Of a DNA stretch of 64,000 nt, positions 48,733-61,800 are shown piece by piece. Position numbers and translations under genes: made by a program. Origin of the DNA: Asterias rubens (lineage: Eukaryota > Echinodermata > Asteroidea > Forcipulatida > Asteriidae); the NCBI RefSeq assembly GCF_902459465.1, contig NC_047062.1, forward strand, positions 5,024,501-5,088,500. The letters run 5' to 3'. The first letter of the stretch is position 1, and every line of letters begins with the position of its first letter. Under the pieces are notes generated by a model. The model ran no database searches, was not told the origin of the DNA, and saw only the letters and a list, made by a program, of their open reading frames with translations.

Positions 48733-49063
48733 TAAAGGCAGTGGACACTATTGGTTATTACTAATTATTAGCATAAAACCTCACTTGGTAACGAGTAATG
48801 GGGAGAGGTTGTTAGTATAAAACATTGTGAGAAACGGCTCCCTCTGAAGTGACGTAGTTTTCGAGAAAGAAGTAATCTTCAACGAATTGATTTCGAGACC
48901 TCAGATTTAGAATTTGAGGTCTCGAAATCAAGCATCTGAGAGCACACAACTTCGTGTGACAAGGGTGTTTTTTCTTTCATAGTTAGTTATCTTGCAACTT
49001 CGCCGACCAATCGAGCTCAAAGGACAGGTTTGCATATACTGAGATACACCAAGTGAGAAGACA
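48733..49063. mobile_element. Family A element, right end interrupted
   Basis: Starts TTAAAGGCAGTGGACACTAT and follows the family order up to GAGATACACCAAGTGAGAAG, where a family B element begins at 49064. Confidence 0.8.
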
Positions 49064-49313
49064 GGGCCCAATTTTATGGCTCTGCTTACCGTAAGCACAG
49101 AATCGGCGCTTACGGAAGCAGGGAACTCTGTGCGTACGGCAAGCGTAATTCACGGGTTAGCGGCGAATTTGGGCTTCTGCGCGTGCGTACTTCACGTTAC
49201 TAGGCATTCTACGCTTACAAGGCTAGCGCAGAAATTCGGCGCTTGCATCTAAGCGGGGAATCGCGATCGTAAGCGCAGAATTCGGCGGTAAGCAGAGCCA
49301 TGAAATTGGGCCC
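49064..49313. mobile_element. Family B inverted-repeat element, 250 bp, nested in family A
   Basis: Ends GGGCCCAATTTTATGGCTCT and GAGCCATGAAATTGGGCCC. It is exactly the same length as the copy at 42571 and in the opposite internal orientation. It lies at the right edge of the family A copy. Confidence 0.85.
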
Positions 49314-49819
49314 TGTTACCAAATTATATTGTTTCAGAAATTGCCAATAAGTATAAAATAGTGACACAACAGGTTTAAGGCGCACAATTATTACATACTG
49401 ACTAAATGTATTTTGTTCGCAACATGAACTCTCTCATACTAGATCATTTTAAGGTAATGTGGCACGTTTTAATAAAAAGCACCAACGTTGAGTCCTATCC
49501 CCCCCCCCCCCCCCCCCGTGAAGCTTATGAGAACAAGAACTGCATCATGGCGTCATTTGCATCATGGCGTCATTTGCATAACAATCACACTGATTTATTG
49601 AGCTATACAACTTCAATTGTAATCGATATTCTATTCAGGCAAATGGTGTCGAGGTTCAGGTTTATGATATCCGTTATGATGTATATATGATTAGATTTGT
49701 TTTATTTTGTCAATTAGACAAACCGTGAGGCGGGAGCCGTGATTTTGTTGTTCAGTTACATGTAAAAGATACCATTCAATTTCACTTGGACTGTCCGTAC
49801 TATCATTCAGAAATCAGTA
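49314..49819. other. Upstream region of the MOXD1-like gene
   Basis: Holds a C-run (about 49500-49517) and a short direct repeat of GCATCATGGCGTCATTTGCA (49540-49580). No TATA box is clear. The promoter probably lies here but no specific site is supported. Confidence 0.3.
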
Positions 49820-52800
49820 ATGTGTGCTCATCAGAAGCTTGTTCAAAACATAGCCATTTTGTTGCTATTGGGCACGTTGTTGTGCCACTGTGGGACTCCA
49901 AATGGAGCTGAAAGCAGCACAAAGTCCGGGGACGTAAAGAAAGAGCGGGAACCAGAGACGTATCCACGCCGTCTGTTACTGGGGAAGAACGGCGAGTACA
50001 CGGTGGAGTGGCGGTACACCGACGACGATGTTGTGTTTCGAGTAAGCGTGGAGACTTCAGGATGGGTGGGGCTTGGTTTCTCTCCTAGAGGAGGTATGGA
50101 GGGAGCAGATGTTGTGATTGGATGGGTGGACAACGGAAAGGCTTTCTTGACAGTAAGTATGTGTGTTTGTTTGTTTGTTTGTTTGTTTGTTTGTTTGTTT
50201 GTTTGTTTGTTTGTTTGTTTGTTTGTTTGTTTGTTTGTTTGTTTGTTTGTTTGTTTGTTTGTTTGTTTGTTTGTTTGTTTGTTTGTTTGTTTGTTTGTTG
50301 TTTGTTTGTTGTTTGTTTGTTTGTTTGTTTGTTTGTTTGTTTGTTTGTTTGTTTGTTTGTTTGTTTGTTTGTTTGTTTGTTTGTTTGTTTGTTTGTTTGT
50401 TTGTTTAATTATTTTATTTCCATTCATCACTGTTTTGTGGGTCAAAACTAATAAAAATAAATAACCATTAGTCAATCACAAATTATTGTAAAATGATGAT
50501 GGTACAACTTGCTCAATACGGCAACATGCTCACAATATCTGATGGGTATTAAAATAATATGGTAGGCCTAGGCATTCACGACTTCTTACACGACATTTTA
50601 TGACAAGTTCAATCATCAACGTAAAGTTGAATGAACAATAATTAGCATAGGCTATAAGGAAAGGTTGATGCAAAATCTGTGTACGTAGGTCTCTTAATAC
50701 ACGGCAGTCGTCTCTACCCTCACGAAACAAAATGTAGACCTACTAAAAAGAAATATTTTAAAGATTTTTTCCACAATTTTTGTATTTGTATTTGTTTCTT
50801 CCAAATACTGTTTGATTGACAGCCCTTTTCCCCTAAATGTCTGCTCCGCAAGATGAAGCCCAGTCGAGCCGGTGCACATAAAGCTGAGGTTATAGGAAAA
50901 CGCCCCAGTGTACTGGCGGCTTCACAGCACTGTCTGCATACTGATCGAAACGTCGAGTTTAAACCAACGGTTCTTTTCAGAACCACCCCATTTTATTTAC
51001 ATATTATCATTACATGGTGTTACCGCAAACATTTCTATAACAAATTGGAATGATGCTTGCATTTCGACGAAACAACGGTCTGCATCATTACAACCTCTAT
51101 TTTGTATCTTGACTTTGCTAGGATCGCTTCGCCGTGGGTAATCAGCAGCCAGCCCTCGATACGAAACAAGATTACCAACTTCTCAGCGGTGTTGAGGAAG
51201 ACAAGAAAACGATATTAGTATTCCAACGGAAACTTAATACCTCAGACTGCGAGGATGTAGTTCTGAATGTAAGTATAGAAAAAACATGCAGGAAAAACGT
51301 GGTGAAAGACTTTTCTCCATGAAATATTAATTCCATGAAATGCTTTACTTTTTGAGAAAACATTAAAACAATTATCAATTCTCGATATCGAGAATAACGG
51401 ATTTATTTTAAACACATGTCATGACACGGCGAAACGTGCGGAAACAAGGGCGGGTTTTCCTGTTATTTTCTCCCGACATGACCGATTGAGCATAAATTTT
51501 CACAGGTTTGTTATTTTATACAAATAAGTTGTGATACACGAAGTGTGGGGCTTGGGACAATACTGTTTACCGATGTTGTGCGATTGCTTTAAGGTGTAAA
51601 AACAATACCGGTATTTATTGATAAAAAAATATGTACTGGATTGAATGAAACCGTTGAACAGGAAGGAACTTTTATTATTTTCATACTCTGATCAATAAAT
51701 CTCTTGTTTTTTTCACACACTAAACAAAACGCACGACATACGTACGTAATAATGATCAATAGTTATTGCACCCTGACACAATGGGTACAGTAAACAATGG
51801 TCGCACTGATGCGAATACTAATGCATGGGGTTCTTCGTGTGGCAACCAACCGTATAGAAAATTAAATCAGCCCATTGTTAGATAGGGACCCTTACACTAT
51901 AGTTATCACCAAGGTATCATTGTGTTTTTGGTAAAATATCAAAAGTTTCAATTTGAAATCTCACTGATACAACCCCTTCAGAGAATTATTCACGTCTGAT
52001 TTCTCAACGGTTGAAAAAAAGGTTTCCAAGACAATTTCCAGTCGCTTGCCTAGCTTGATTGAAGCGACCGAATTCTCTGTTGAAACATAAATGAACCCTT
52101 CCCAAGAAATATTCTGATTACAATCACGCATGCGTACAAACACTACTGGTTTTTGGTTGGCAAACGACATAGGCCTAGGCCCTTTTCAAAACCACGGCTT
52201 CGGCTTAGATTCGGCTCAGGCTAGCTTTGCCCCGCGGTTGTTTTGACATTTTGCGCGTGTTTTACGTACGTGCTCATGACTTCACACGAGCGAACGGAGC
52301 CTGGATTCGAATCCAAAGCCGAAGCCGTGGATTCGAAATTCGGTCACTTACTTTTGCAGGAGGCTGCAGACGCACAAACGCGTATGCGTCACGACTTCGC
52401 CCAAAACAAAAAGGTGTGTTTCCCTCAATCTGCCTTTTCTGTTCATTGCTGATTTTCTAATATTTGCAATGGTTGATTTTATTTCATTATCGATTTAAAT
52501 CGTAAAGCTCTGACTAATGTGTATTAACGTTATTTCCTTTTAGTCCGAGACCATTCGCCTGATTTGGTCATACAGTGACAAGGACCCAGACGTCGACAAC
52601 GGGGGACCAACATACCACGGCCCCGATCATAGAGGCACCAAATCAATCATATTACTCGACTCTGACCATACAAAAACACAGGTTCCCGCTGATGCCAAAA
52701 AGTATGAATTTTGTAACAACAATGTAAGTGAACTTCTAATTCTATTGTCATAAACAAGACATAGCAGTGATGGGTTTGATGAGACAAGCACTGGAGTATG

Positions 52801-55800
52801 TCATGAGTAAGACTATTGGCAAAAGGGTCAGCGCAGATTTGGCTTTCAGTGGAAACAAATTATGGGGAGTAATCACAATCAATGGCAGCCATTTTGAAAA
52901 TTGCAAGGTTGTTCTACTTCTACCGAAGTTTGTTCAAAATTCTTATCTGTCAAATTAATATCTTTCTCATGATATCAACTGCGTGCCCAGTTACATGCTT
53001 GCTTGCATCATCTATATAAGCCACAATCTCCCCAAACAAACGGGGGTGGGGGGGGGGGAGGGGCTGGCTGGTTGCAAAAGTGTTTCACTTTTGTGGATCC
53101 CGTTTCAAACATTTGGGCTCTGCTTATATACTTGGTTGTCAGTCCTCATATAACAAATATTGCAGGGTAATCTGATGTGGTTTTCACTCACAAATCCTAA
53201 CACAGCTTACATTTCTAAATCGTCTGGTATCTTCAAGCTCAGGCTTACAGTGCAAGACACTTAAAAGGATATTTGATGTGTCTTTATCCCAGAAATACAT
53301 ATATGGGGCCTCATGATCTACAGGAAGTGACAAACGATGTTGAACATGTTGTAAGCCATGATACACAATAATTAAAAATATTGTTCCTAACGAGAATTCT
53401 TCATTGAATCTGGCGATCTACCGTACAAAGGTAACTTTTAAAACAAATCGAAACCGTTACATAAAAATCGTCGGAATTCTTAAATGTTGCTTCGCTCATT
53501 GTTTGCTTGTAAATGCTTTTATTTATGGGGTGTTTTTTTTTGCGTTCGTGGCGTGTTTGTTTCTTGTAGGTGCGTCCGGAACGACAGCAACAGACGTTAT
53601 ATTGGTGTTCATTATTCCAGTTCCCGAAACTACAAAAAAGACATCACATAATACGGGTATGAAATAAAAATATTTACTAGATAGTTATAAATTGTTATAA
53701 AAACAATTAACATCTACAAGATTTCATCTGGATTCTGAAGCATATTAAACATTTTTGATATTTGCCGTAACATTTAATCCTCTGCCGACCCTCCTGAGGG
53801 AATTTATTGATATCTTGACTGAAATGACAATACAAACTTACTTGATTAGAAGCCTACAAGAGAAGCTTTCGCTAGTGAATTCATTTCATATTCCAATTAC
53901 GGATTATTTTTCCTGAGTGTATAATCGCTCCAGTTTTTCAGCGATATCTCATAAAAGGCAACCACTTTTTGAAATTACATGTTCACAGGTTAATTTAATA
54001 TGTTGTTCATGTGCATTGTTTTATAATGTTATTGTTATATTTTATAAATACTTTGTATTAAGGCATCCCGGCATGCCTCCATACAGTTTCAGTCTTTGTT
54101 TTAAATGTAGGCCCATTTCATTGTTTGGAAGTAAATGTTATTGGTTGATTGATTGACTAATTGATTGATTGATTGAATTTATATACAATGATATATCTTT
54201 AGTTGTAATAGATTAAACACTCAAACGGTAAAACAAAACCAGAGAAGTAACTTTCCTTCTGTCACGCTACCACAACTGAAGTGTTCTCCTCACCATTTCC
54301 CCTCGAAGTTTGAGTCAGCAATCGTGATACCTTTCCCTAAATACCACAATCCAAGTTTTCTCCTCACTACTCCCCCCACAGTTTGAGCCCGCAGTTGAAC
54401 CAAGCAGCGTTCGGCATATCCACCATATGCTTCTCTTCGGATGTTACTCACCACTCCAAGACGAAAGTCTCTACAGTTTCTCAGATATCTGCCTCAAGCT
54501 CCCTAAAGATATACAAAACTGTTTCTCCGTCATGTTCTCATGGGCGGTGGGAGGCGAGGTAGGGGTCAATCAGGGTCCAATTCCATAGAGCTGCTAAGCA
54601 CCGCAATTTGCTTAGCATGAAATGTCTTCCTTGATAAAAATAGGATTACCACAACCAAATTTCCACGTGATTTTCAGGATAAGCAAGCAATTGCTGAATA
54701 CCAGTAACGAGCAATATGCCACAAATTGAAGCAAAGTTGTTGCGAGTGCTTAGCAGCTCTATGAAACTGGGCCTACGTTATGAGTTTTTTTTTTGTCAGA
54801 GGCATAGTTAGCTACAGAATATATGCAAACAATAATTGCCTTCTGAATCCATTGCAATCAATTGGTCATTTAGATATGGTTGGTTGGCGTAATCTAATGT
54901 CACTGATATGGTTTGGGTAATTTTGTGTTAACTACACACCGAACCTAACGAATGGTGTTCGCCATTATCTCAAAAGGCTATGGGATTCTAAAGGTGGGAT
55001 AATGTATTAAAAAGAAACAATTAAAGTAAATGTTAAATGCGCGGCGCATGAAACATCAAGGTATTTCTTTAACAACTGCATCCGAAATTGGGTCATCTTC
55101 AATTCAATAGTACCTCTTTATCCAAGCCCTGTTAAACTTAAACAGCTACTTGAGAGGAATGTTTTTAACGGAAATACAATTTTAACAATTTTGTTTATAA
55201 TGCGTTTGTTCACAATTTAATTGTATAATTTTTATATTTTATACACTTAATTAACTATTAAAAGTCAGGATCCAACCTCAAGGTTTTGAAAAACTAAAAA
55301 CACTTCTGCCGTTGACGGCGCGCGTCAAAATGACAATGCTTTGACGTCATGCTTGGGAGTTTGCTTTGATACATCCAAGCTGCAACAAAGCGGCTATACA
55401 AATTGGAGCTCCTAACTATGACATACGATCAGCAGAGTTCACGAGTTGACATTTTCGTTAAGCAGTTCTTTAATATTGCAACTTGTGTGGGTTTTACTCA
55501 GTTGAAATGCAAGCAGACCGTTGCCTTCCCTCAGTGTTTAGCACTTGGGATTGTTGTTGTGTGTAAATAAAACAGCTTTACAAAATCAAAATAAGAACTT
55601 TTCTTCCTTTCAACAATCATTAATTTTGCCATTTTTTATTTTATTTTATTTTAACTTTATTTTTCAGGCGTTTGATTTTCCTGATCATGTTGGTTACTCT
55701 ATCGGTGGTAAAGGGGATCCACTCTTCTTACGTCTGGAAGTACATTATGACAATCCCAGATTACCGGCTGGTAAGTTTGAATTGTTCTTATTTGTCTTGA

Positions 55801-58800
55801 ACTTTTGCATAAAGACGAATTGGATACGGTATACCATTTCTTTACTACAGTATTCCTTTTCAATGTTCAAATTCGATCATGTGTGAAATTTAGTTTTCTT
55901 GAAGTGCTCTTTGCCCCCCCCCCCCTTGATGAATTTATACCATTTTGGTGTCATTTATTACAAAAATAAGATTTTGCATTGAATAAACACACACACATAA
56001 ACGGACAAATATATACGAAACATATATAGTAAACATACTATAGCAACGCAAGGTACTATTTTAACATTTAATTTATACAAACTTAAAACATTACACAACA
56101 CAAAACTACTGAACCCTCATAAAAAAGACTGCAAGACACGTGTTAGAGTTAGCTTGCGTGCGCTGTTCCATATTTCAGAATATTTGAGTCGTGTCGTGTC
56201 CAAATGGTGTTTGCCTTTAATGGTGCATATGGCTTGGGGTCGAATGCTCACGGGGGGGGGGGGTTGACCAAGTTTGAGGAATGGTTTAAATTATGCCTGA
56301 TGAACCTTGATAAGAATATTATAATCGCTTTGATCTTTAATTATGCGCAACATAAGAACCAATTAGTTTTTACCTGGTATATGCTTCGTTTGTGAAAGGG
56401 TATACGGGCACCATGGTATTTTCTCCTTGGTATAAAGAAACTGTAGATTTCTTGTAAGAGCATTTCAAGGGCACCAAGGCAATGGCCAGGGGGCATGGGG
56501 CAATCGCCTTCTTTGCCTCGTGTGAAGTATCTGTGTTATTATTATCATTACCATCACTTGTATTGACATCAAACTTTAATCTCTTTACTGGAAGACTTCA
56601 AGGACAGCTCTGGTTTTCGTTTTTACTACACGCCCAACTTAAGACAACATAATGGAGGAGCATTCCCGGTGGGCATGTTCCCGATGTGGTGGCATATCAT
56701 ACCACCACAGCAAGAGAAATTCAAATCTAGAGGATGGTGTCTCAAGGAATGCACACAATTGGTAAAGTATTGTCTCTATCTTTTTTCTTTTTTTTTGTAA
56801 ATATTGTTAATAAAAGAATGTGTTTGAATATCATTGTATAGGCCAGCAGTATTTATATGGCTGGAAACATTATTTATTAATTTGATAAGCTCATCAGTTT
56901 TAAGTTGACACGAATACCAATACTTCACAGAGCACCTTTTTATTTTATTTTAATATTGTCAAGATTATTTTACACAAAATACTCAAAGTGACTTATTGAC
57001 CCAGAATGAATGACCCACCAAATGGCCAAAACTGAATTTGATCGCCGCAACAGAGGTATCAATTGTGCACAAAACCACCGACGAAACGTAAACTGCCAAA
57101 TAATCGTTTTAACCATGGAAGAAATTGGGATGTTGACAAAACATCAAAAACTTGCAGTTATGTAAATCAGCATTTTACTTTTTTGTATTTAACTTGAGCC
57201 TCCCAAGCCCTTCCCCATTGGCCTTTTTGAGGTATGGATGGACGATATAAGTGTTCACTGTTTGGATTGGATGCATAAAGACAGATTTACAAAAACCAAC
57301 AATGTACTATTGTGCGAAACGGCTCCCTCTGAAGTAACGTAGTTTTTGAAAAAGAAGTAATTTCTCACTAATATTTGAATTGAATTCGAAACCTCAGCTA
57401 GCTTCGGTCCCGAATTCAAGCATCTGAAAGCACACAACTTGTGCAACACGGGTGTTTTTTCCTTCCATTATTCTCTCGCAAGTTCGACGACTAATTGAGT
57501 TCAAATTTTCACAGGTTTGTTATTTTGTGCATATGTTGAGATACACCAACTGAGAAGACTGGTCTTTGACAATTACTCAAGTTGTCCCGTGCCTGCAGCG
57601 GTGCACCAAACCACGGCAAAGCATCTCCACAACGACTTGGTGGGCGGGTCTATGTTTCTGAGAGGGGGCCGTTGATCCATTGTTTTAATGATTATTGATG
57701 AGGGTAGTTTTTCTTTTCTTTGCAGTATTTTCCATCCGATGGCATCAAAATGTTTTCTACTTTCGCACACACCCATGCCAGTGGTAAGACAACAGAAGTT
57801 CCCAAATAAAAAGAAAGTTATACAGCCACATTGCACTTAGGGCCTACAGCCATAATGTTTTCTTCTCATTGAAATTGCTGTCCAAAACCGAGACTGGAAG
57901 TTAAACAAAAAAGTTCTTTTCTCTTTATCCTTTATATTTTCGCATTTTGTTATGGCTCTCGTTGTCACTACAAGGTCAAGCGGTAAGATTTCGTCATTTC
58001 CGGAACGGGACACACTTGGAGAACTTTATCAACGATGTGCACTTTGATTGCGATTTCCAAGTAAGTCAATTTTGTATTTACTTTTAAATTGTAAGTTCGA
58101 TTACATTGCTCTAGTATTGCAAGAGGCCCATTCACACGAGCGCTGCAAACGAGGGTCCCGTGCGATTTCATAACATCGATGTTATGAAATCGCAAATCCA
58201 CGTCGTGTGAATGCTATGTATGTTACGAAATTACCTGGGTCCCGTGTTGTTCATAACACAGATCGAGACCTCCTCCAAAAAATCGCATCGATGTTATAAT
58301 CACGGGGAGCCATCGTCTGAACCGAATGCCTGCGATCGTAATGAGGGACCGCTGCGTTGACACGTGAAGAACTATGGAGGAAGAAATGGGCGAACTATAG
58401 CATGCATATGTACATATACATACATGTACATGTATATCTGCTCAACGCTGGACTACGATCCGTTTGGCTGGTGGGTTTTGTGGCCGGATGCTAGACCAGC
58501 CCAAACCTTGAAGCAAAAACATTGTTCAAACGGAAGCAGAATACGTCATTTGGCAAAGCTTTTCGATGTTTTAATTCACCATTTGTTATGTCTCATCAAT
58601 AATTTCATATCTAAAAAACATTTTCATTCAACAATGTAGCGTTTTTAACGTCCAAAAATCTATTTGAATCATGGAATTTTGTGTTTTTCTTCGACTCGAT
58701 CATGACTCGACGTTGCTGGATCGCTGCATTTCAAGACAAGCTCAAACCTTGAAGCAAAAACATCGTTCAATCGCAAGCAGAATACGTCATTTGGCTAAGC

Positions 58801-61800
58801 TTTTCGATGTTTTAATTCATTATTTGGTATGTCTCATCAATAATTTCATATCTAAAAAGCATTTCCATTCAACAATGTAGTATTTTTAACGCCCAAAAAG
58901 CTATTTGAATCGTGGAATTTTGTGTTTTTCTTTTTTTTAGCTTCGAAAACGTAACCCCCTTCCCGCCGGCCGACGGGATGAGAGTTACGTTATCGCAAAT
59001 GTTTTTAAAATATTCTACATTTTATGTGACTTAACTGATTTCAATTAAATTGATTTATTTTATTCCTTTTAACTGTAAGGTTTTTGTTTTAACTCAAGCC
59101 TCTTGCTTGTAGACTTTTGTCCATGCAGTACGCCTACCCAAACGAGGGACGTATGTTTACATGTGTGTGTGTGTGCGTGTCGTGTGAATGCTCGCTAAAA
59201 AAATCGCACGCGGTAAAGGTGACAGACGGCTGGCGCCCTTAACCAGGGACCCGCGTTTGCAGCGCTCGTGTGAAAGGGGCTAAAGTCTGCAATGGTTTCC
59301 AGTCTTGTGTGTCATTTATCTCTCCACAATACATCACCGATCTCATACGACTTCAGTTATCTTTTCGCAACTGACGGTCTTTAAACTTAATTTTCTGCAT
59401 TCCCAAATGGAAACTTAAAGGCACTGGACACTATTGGTAGTTAATAAAAATTAAAAAAATATTAGCATAAAACCTTACTTGGTAATGGAGAGATGTTGGT
59501 AGTATAAAACATTGTGAGAAACGACTCCCTCTGAAGTAACGCAGTTTTCGAGAAATATGTAATTTTCCACGAATTTGGTTTCGAGACCTTGGAATTAGAT
59601 TTTGAGGTCTCGAAATCAAGCATCTGAAAGCACACAACTTCGTGTGACAAGGTTTTTTTTTTCATCATTCTCTCGCAACTTCGACGACCAATTGAGTTCA
59701 AATGTTCACAGGTTTGTTATTTTGTGCATATGTTGAGTTACATCAAGTGACCAGTAGTGTCCCGTGTCTTTAATTCACATAATTGTATGGCTGCCGCGTT
59801 TTCAGGTTCATGGAATGACCTCCCCACACATGACATCAAAACTTCCCCAGATAATAGTCGTAAGGCATGTTTTTGTTCTCTGAGGCACTGTTTTGATTGA
59901 TTACAACTTAATGGTTGAACGTATAATGTTGCAATATTTTAATGAACAGGGTGTAAAGTAAAAGTTTGTAGAATGTAGACCTCAATAAAAACACAATTGT
60001 AAACATATCGACACAGAAACAAGATGTGGAACTCCATTCACTGGTGGTCTTAAGATCATAAACAACTGTAAACATGAGTTTTCAGTTTCTTTTCCGGTTA
60101 CTTAGTTCCGTATTACTTAACAACATAGCCTTGGTGGATAGAAACCACGTGCTTACCTGAAAATACTTCACCTTCCTTCTTCTACTTTTTTTTTCAAACA
60201 GGCAATACGACATTTGAAAACAGAGAAGACAATCATGCCAGTAAGTAATGTGAAAGGTACTTTAGGCAGTGCATATATAATTACAAGCATTTATTTTGTA
60301 CTTTCTCAGAATATTTTATGGAAAATTATAAGTATAATTGGAAAAAAGGCCAAAATGAAATTACCGTATAAGGTTATTTTCCACATCAGACAAACCTATA
60401 ATCTTAAACCTGGGATTTGAAACTTTGCATGGTGGAGATAGAATCCTGGGTTTGCAGGGACCATCAACATAAATCTCTCTAAATTATGTGTTGGGCTGGT
60501 TCTAAAAATTAATTTTAAAGTAAAGTTCTGTGCACGCTCTGTATTGTTATAAGTGCCGCCCACCTCGGTCGTTGGTTTAATCCTCTCAAATGAAATAAAA
60601 ATATTGGCTGTTTTCTTTTCATTTTGTAGGGTGACACTCTTCACACGGAATGCACATTTAACACCGCAGACAGGGAAAATGTTACATACGTAAGTCTTAT
60701 ATTCTTTCTACAACAACTTCCAACTAAGACCGCCATTTTGAAAATGGTGGAGATGAATCTTTCCTAGAAAAACACTAAATAATTTTAGTTTTACAAATGA
60801 CACAAATTAGAAAACGATGATTCTTTGATGATTTAACAGGGTAAGTTGAGAATGGTTTATTCAAAGTCATTTTGCAGATTTAAAATCTGAAATAATAGCC
60901 TATTATGTTTAGTGACGTGACAGAGCATGTGTCGATAGGCTATAAAACAAAACTTGGATCGAGTTTACTCCAGTTCTTCATACTAAGTTCCATGTTTTGG
61001 CGATATACATCACAATAACCAACAAACATTTAGAACCATCAGAACACCTACGGAAGAATAATGGCAGAAAAATTAATTCTCTTTCGACGAGACTAATTGG
61101 CTGTGACCACTCCATCCCAAACCGTTCCCTCCCACCTAACTGCCTGCACCAACCACTGACTTCCCGTCTTGTCTTTAAAAAGGGTGGATACGGGCGAACA
61201 GATGAAATGTGTTTTAGTATCGTCTACTACTACCCGAAGATCGACAACTTCGGCGACTGTTTTTCCGTCGCTCAGCCTCTTGCAATGCTGCAACGTCTTG
61301 GATATAACACAAGGTACTTAGAAAGTTACGGGCACTCAGAAGACGATCAGAGCATACTGATCGAAACGTAGAGTTGAAACCAACGGTTCTTTTCAGAACC
61401 ACCCCAACTCATTAGAGATAGTCATTACATGGTGTTACCGCACTATTGTGCTTCTGACTTTCAAGTTGGAAATGAGTTTTAGTACACAAAATAAAACACT
61501 TAAAAAAAAGGCAAATCACAGATCTGGGAGGAAACTAAGTTACAAATGAAGAGGATCGACACTTGTGTACAAATGAAGAGGATCGACACTTGTGTACAAA
61601 TGAAGAGGATCGACACTTGTGTACAAATGAAGAGGATCGACACTTGTGTACAAATGAAGAGGATTGACACTTGTGTACAAATGAAGAAGATCGACACTTG
61701 TGTACAAATGAAGAGGATCGACACTTGTGTACAAATGAAGAGGATCGACACTTGTGTACAAATGAAGAGGATCGACACTTGTGTACAAATGAAGAGGATC

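Noticed and set aside
50122-50475. Long ORFs rich in Val-Cys-Leu-Phe (+) and Lys-Gln-Thr-Asn (-)
   Set aside because: They are translations of the (TTTG)n microsatellite in intron 1 of the MOXD1-like gene. The real exon ends at the donor 50152.
52359-52412. Possible extra MOXD1-like exon (TTTTGCAG ... AAAAAG|GTGTGT)
   Set aside because: Splice-like edges exist, but exons 2 and 3 already join in phase and match the family without a gap. The block abuts a family D element and the translation does not fit the DOMON domain.
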